Under the pieces are notes generated by a model. It searched no databases and had not been told where the DNA came from. It saw only the letters and a list, made by a program, of their open reading frames with translations. A DNA stretch of 9,157 bases from Deltaproteobacteria bacterium (GTDB taxonomy: Bacteria; Myxococcota_A; UBA796), in the NCBI GenBank assembly GCA_002707085.1, contig PALY01000115.1, positions 3,197-12,353 on the forward strand, in the 5' to 3' direction. Numbering within the stretch: the stretch's first letter is position 1; every line of letters begins with the position of its first letter. This document shows positions 7,183-9,157 of this stretch, piece after piece. The position numbers were made by a program, and so were the translations under genes.

Positions 7183-7187
7183 GTCCA

Positions 7188-8255
7188 TCAAGTGGTGGGA
7201 ACAGGCTCATCTGCATCATCAAAAAACAGAAGCCGTTCAGGCCACCGAAGGGCTGCCAAACCCCCACTAAAGCTTTCTGTTTTCCCCTGACTCCGCTCAA
7301 CGAAGCGACGCCCAACGCTGTAATCCACACAAAACACGTTGTTGCGGGGACCTGTCCAGTCCGTAGGCGTGGCGGTCGACCAAGGATCAGGCTTGCCTTC
7401 CACCCATGCGTTTTGACGACGACGCCAATAGTGACCCACAACAACCGCTTGTTCATCCTCGTAGTGATTCCACCAATCAAAACGGCGCACAAAACGCCAC
7501 TTTCCACCGACAAAAAACACTTCTTCAAAGGGAACCCGGACCTCACGTCCACTCGTCAACACCTTGATTGGATGCAAACTCTGTCGATCCTGCGCCGCTT
7601 CCGCATGCGCAGGCAAATCACGGGTAGGTGGAATATCCAAACGCTTCAAATCACCAAACTCGGCACGCTCCGCCTTTTCTAATTCCCACAGCCCTCGCCG
7701 CTTAAAGTCCATGTGGATGTCTTTGGCCCACTGGCGCCCCAACGAAGCGACGTCCCCTTCCACTGGCAACTGAGATACCGCTTTTTCATACCAGCACGCA
7801 TGCACCACGCGAAGGTCTTCCCGTTCCAAGACCAACGGCATGGTCGCAAAGAACGCTCTAAAACGCTCCGCCTGCTGTTTTGTCGCCTGAACAGACGGGA
7901 AAATATGGTCCACAACCTGACCATTTTCCTCCGTTTGGTACGAATCCGAGGCATCTCCTCTAAACCAGCCATTCCCCTCTTTTTCCAAATCGAAAAGAAT
8001 GTTCAACTCATGGTTTCCAAGTACGCATTGGGCGACTCCTTGGTCCACCAACCTCATCACGAGTTCCACCACGGCGGGGCTATCTGGACCCCTATCCACC
8101 AAATCACCAACAAATACGATGGGTCGCTCTGCAACCCCTCGTTCCGGATCACACCCCAAACGCCACAGTAGGGCCATCAGGGCGTCGCTCTCTCCATGAA
8201 CATCGCCCACGATATCAATGGGTCCGGAAAATAGTCGTTGGTGAAGAACAGGCAT
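7188..8255 (-). CDS. Calcineurin-like metallophosphoesterase (PPP family; PrpE/Ap4A hydrolase-like)
   Basis: This 355-residue protein has the full set of PPP-family metal and phosphate motifs: GDVHG (17-21), GDLVDRG (50-56), GNHE (80-83), a histidine in VVHACW (H152) and GH in VVVGHYW (274-275). It ends with a GGLAALRWPE segment, which resembles the closing strand of PrpE-type Ap4A hydrolases and bacterial Ser/Thr phosphatases. The substrate (dinucleoside polyphosphate, phosphoprotein or RNA end) cannot be decided. It is longer than E. coli ApaH because of an inserted segment of about 120 residues between H152 and the GH motif. No signal peptide is seen, so it is probably cytoplasmic. I chose ATG 8255, since GDVHG normally lies near the N-terminus. 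The frame extends to 8375, but that would overlap the divergent secreted-protein gene. No Shine-Dalgarno is visible before 8255, so the exact start is uncertain. Confidence 0.85.
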   Translation of the reverse strand: MPVLHQRLFSGPIDIVGDVHGESDALMALLWRLGCDPERGVAERPIVFVGDLVDRGPDSPAVVELVMRLVDQGVAQCVLGNHELNILFDLEKEGNGWFRGDASDSYQTEENGQVVDHIFPSVQATKQQAERFRAFFATMPLVLEREDLRVVHACWYEKAVSQLPVEGDVASLGRQWAKDIHMDFKRRGLWELEKAERAEFGDLKRLDIPPTRDLPAHAEAAQDRQSLHPIKVLTSGREVRVPFEEVFFVGGKWRFVRRFDWWNHYEDEQAVVVGHYWRRRQNAWVEGKPDPWSTATPTDWTGPRNNVFCVDYSVGRRFVERSQGKTESFSGGLAALRWPERLLFFDDADEPVPTT

Positions 8256-8258
8256 GTA

Positions 8259-8307
8259 TGAATGTGTATCATGCAACCCGAAACACACACTGGGAGTTAC
8301 ACATTCA
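8259..8307. promoter_or_regulatory. Perfect 10-bp inverted repeat in a divergent promoter region
   Basis: TGAATGTGTA (8259-8268) and TACACATTCA (8298-8307) are exact reverse complements, separated by 29 nt, in the 74-nt spacer between the phosphoesterase and the secreted-protein gene. The arms could be two operator half-sites about 39 bp apart. Alternatively they could form a stem in the phosphoesterase leader RNA, whose 3' arm ends 3 nt before the start codon. The function is inferred. Confidence 0.45.
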
Positions 8308-8329
8308 GTCCAACCTGGAGTCGAACTAA

Positions 8330-8884
8330 ATGCTCTATACGTGCATATCCATACTATTTTCGCTCTCCTTTTCAACGGCCAATGCTGGCAAAGTCAATGA
8401 ACGAAACTGGAAGGAACACCCAGAAATAATGGAAATTCGGCGACTGAAAAAACGTGTACAAGATGGCCAAACGCTACCCGGATGGTCCTTGGCAAGTAAA
8501 AGCGTCGACTGGTGCGAAGAAAACGGTGTGTCGAAAAAAGAAAAATTGACTGACAACAATGGAGTGATTCGAAAATACAAAACAGAGGGGGCACAAGGAA
8601 CTACAGCCTTTTGGACGGAAAGCATCTATGGCCCCAAAGGTACGCTTCGCTGGCTGTTTGTTCGCATATTTCAAATGGACTCTGAAATCGCCGGAGAGTA
8701 CAAAATATTCTTTGACTCTACGGGGTCACAGGTCTGGAAATTGTACAAACACACAACCGAAGGAAAGCCAACAAAGGACACTCCCTTGTCCACCGACTGG
8801 TTTATCAAAAACCCTTCAATGGAATGGGAAGCAGCCTCCACATGCCCTCAAATGAATGGGAAACCTGCTGCGGGAACACCATAA
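8330..8884 (+). CDS. Secreted protein of unknown function
   Basis: This 184-residue protein is not one I recognise. It begins with a signal peptide, hydrophobic from residue 4 to 14 and ending STANA-G, so cleavage after Ala19 is likely. The mature part is charged at first (a Lys/Arg/Glu-rich helix around 27-46). It then becomes rich in aromatic strands (TTAFWTESIYGPKG, LRWLFVRIF, GEYKIFFDSTGSQVWKLYK), which suggests a small beta-rich periplasmic domain. Two mature cysteines (C62, C172) could form a disulfide. The start ATG 8330 has GGAG 9 nt upstream (8317-8320). Codon use is visibly richer in AAA and GAA than in the neighbours. It is transcribed away from the phosphoesterase across a spacer with an inverted repeat. 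No pathway can be proposed. Confidence 0.72.
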   Translation: MLYTCISILFSLSFSTANAGKVNERNWKEHPEIMEIRRLKKRVQDGQTLPGWSLASKSVDWCEENGVSKKEKLTDNNGVIRKYKTEGAQGTTAFWTESIYGPKGTLRWLFVRIFQMDSEIAGEYKIFFDSTGSQVWKLYKHTTEGKPTKDTPLSTDWFIKNPSMEWEAASTCPQMNGKPAAGTP

Positions 8885-8920
8885 AACTACACTTATCTGA
8901 GGCATACACAGTCTGACCTC

Positions 8921-8950
8921 TTGATATTTAGTGCCGCAAAACTGTACAAT
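8921..8950 (+). promoter_or_regulatory. Predicted sigma70-type promoter of the Ala-Asp repeat lipoprotein
   Basis: TTGATA (8921-8926) and TACAAT (8945-8950) match five of six bases of each consensus, with an 18-bp spacer. They lie 34 nt before the start codon. Transcription would begin near 8957 and give a leader of about 28 nt containing the AGAGGA ribosome binding site. This is the best promoter-like match seen in the window. Confidence 0.65.
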
Positions 8951-8984
8951 CCTCCAGTTATTTTACCCCCCAAAGAGGAATCTT

Positions 8985-9157
8985 ATGAAAACGTTTGGAT
9001 GGTTGAGCATTGGACTCGCGCTTTCGCTCGCGACCGCATGTTCCGACAAAGAAGATGAAGACACAGGCTCCGTCAATGCGGATGCAGATGCAGATGCGGA
9101 TGCGGATGCGGATGCGGATGCGGATGCGGATGCGGATGCGGATGCGGATGACACAGG
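8985..9157 (+). CDS. Lipoprotein with Ala-Asp dipeptide repeat (3' truncated by window)
   Basis: Only the first 57 residues are present, and the gene runs off the window end. ATG 8985 is preceded by AGAGGA 5 nt upstream and by a good promoter. The protein starts with a signal (MKTFGWLSIGLALSL) and lipobox ATAC, with Cys19 as the predicted lipid-anchored residue. An acidic linker (SDKEDEDTGSVN) follows, then twelve Ala-Asp dipeptides (residues 32-55), then DDTG. Such acidic low-complexity linkers after a lipobox are familiar in lipoproteins of Myxococcota and related groups, where they probably hold a folded domain away from the membrane. The functional domain lies beyond the window, so no role can be given. 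An opposite-strand frame reading Ser-Ala repeats here is only a shadow of this tract. Confidence 0.8.
   Translation, partial: MKTFGWLSIGLALSLATACSDKEDEDTGSVNADADADADADADADADADADADADDT
9078..9149 (+). repeat. Hexanucleotide tandem repeat (GCRGAT)12
   Basis: Twelve in-frame copies of GCGGAT or GCAGAT encode (Ala-Asp)12. Copies 2 and 3 are GCAGAT, and the last nine copies (9096-9149) are identical. The unit is a multiple of three, so copy-number change alters linker length without shifting the frame. Confidence 0.95.

Noticed and set aside
7160..7215. Intrinsic terminator between the convergent lipoprotein and phosphoesterase genes
   Set aside because: The genes are only 5 nt apart and no GC-rich stem followed by a T-run was found on either strand.
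8963..9154. Ser-Ala repeat protein on the - strand
   Set aside because: It is the complement of the Ala-Asp hexamer repeat. The + strand frame has a promoter, ribosome binding site and lipobox, while this one has none.

Overview
The window comes from a Gram-negative (diderm) bacterium of moderate GC. It shows an outer-membrane TonB-dependent receptor and several lipoproteins with lipobox cysteines. The Asp-rich lipoproteins, one with DxDGDG-type calcium repeats and one with an (Ala-Asp)12 tract flanked by DTG, resemble surface lipoproteins common in Myxococcota, Bradymonadota and other former Deltaproteobacteria. That placement is an inference from style, not from a marker gene.

Positions 1-5732 form an iron island. 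On the + strand a 5'-truncated FecA-like TonB-dependent receptor (1-1260) is followed after 10 nt by a fused two-domain ferric-iron ABC permease (FbpB-like, 1271-2869). This overlaps by 8 nt the ATPase (FbpC-like, 2862-3887). The matching iron-binding lipoprotein (FbpA-like, 3884-4891) lies on the - strand, and its stop codon overlaps the ATPase stop codon tail to tail. FbpA is the second gene of a - strand unit whose first gene encodes a small ferritin/bacterioferritin-like protein (4909-5346). Across a 65-nt divergent spacer, a small Cys-rich thioredoxin-like [2Fe-2S] ferredoxin (5412-5732) runs on the + strand. Together these suggest outer-membrane capture, periplasmic binding, inner-membrane import, storage as mineral and possibly redox release of iron.

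From 5746 to 7182 a lipoprotein with an N-terminal Asp-rich calcium-binding repeat region and a probable beta-propeller C-terminus follows the ferredoxin and is probably co-transcribed with it. It ends 5 nt from the end of a convergent PPP-type metallophosphoesterase (7188-8255, - strand). That gene shares a 74-nt divergent spacer, carrying a perfect 10-bp inverted repeat, with an unrecognised secreted protein (8330-8884). Last comes a good sigma70-like promoter (8921-8950) and the start of a lipoprotein with a GCGGAT-type hexamer tandem repeat (8985 to the window end).

No tRNA, rRNA, CRISPR array, insertion sequence or clear intrinsic terminator was seen. Genes are densely packed and no gene-free stretch exceeds about 100 nt. 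I did not find a defence or mobile system. The most unusual points are the split convergent iron transporter, the atypical ferritin-like protein paired with a basic-tailed ferredoxin, and the inverted repeat in front of the phosphoesterase.
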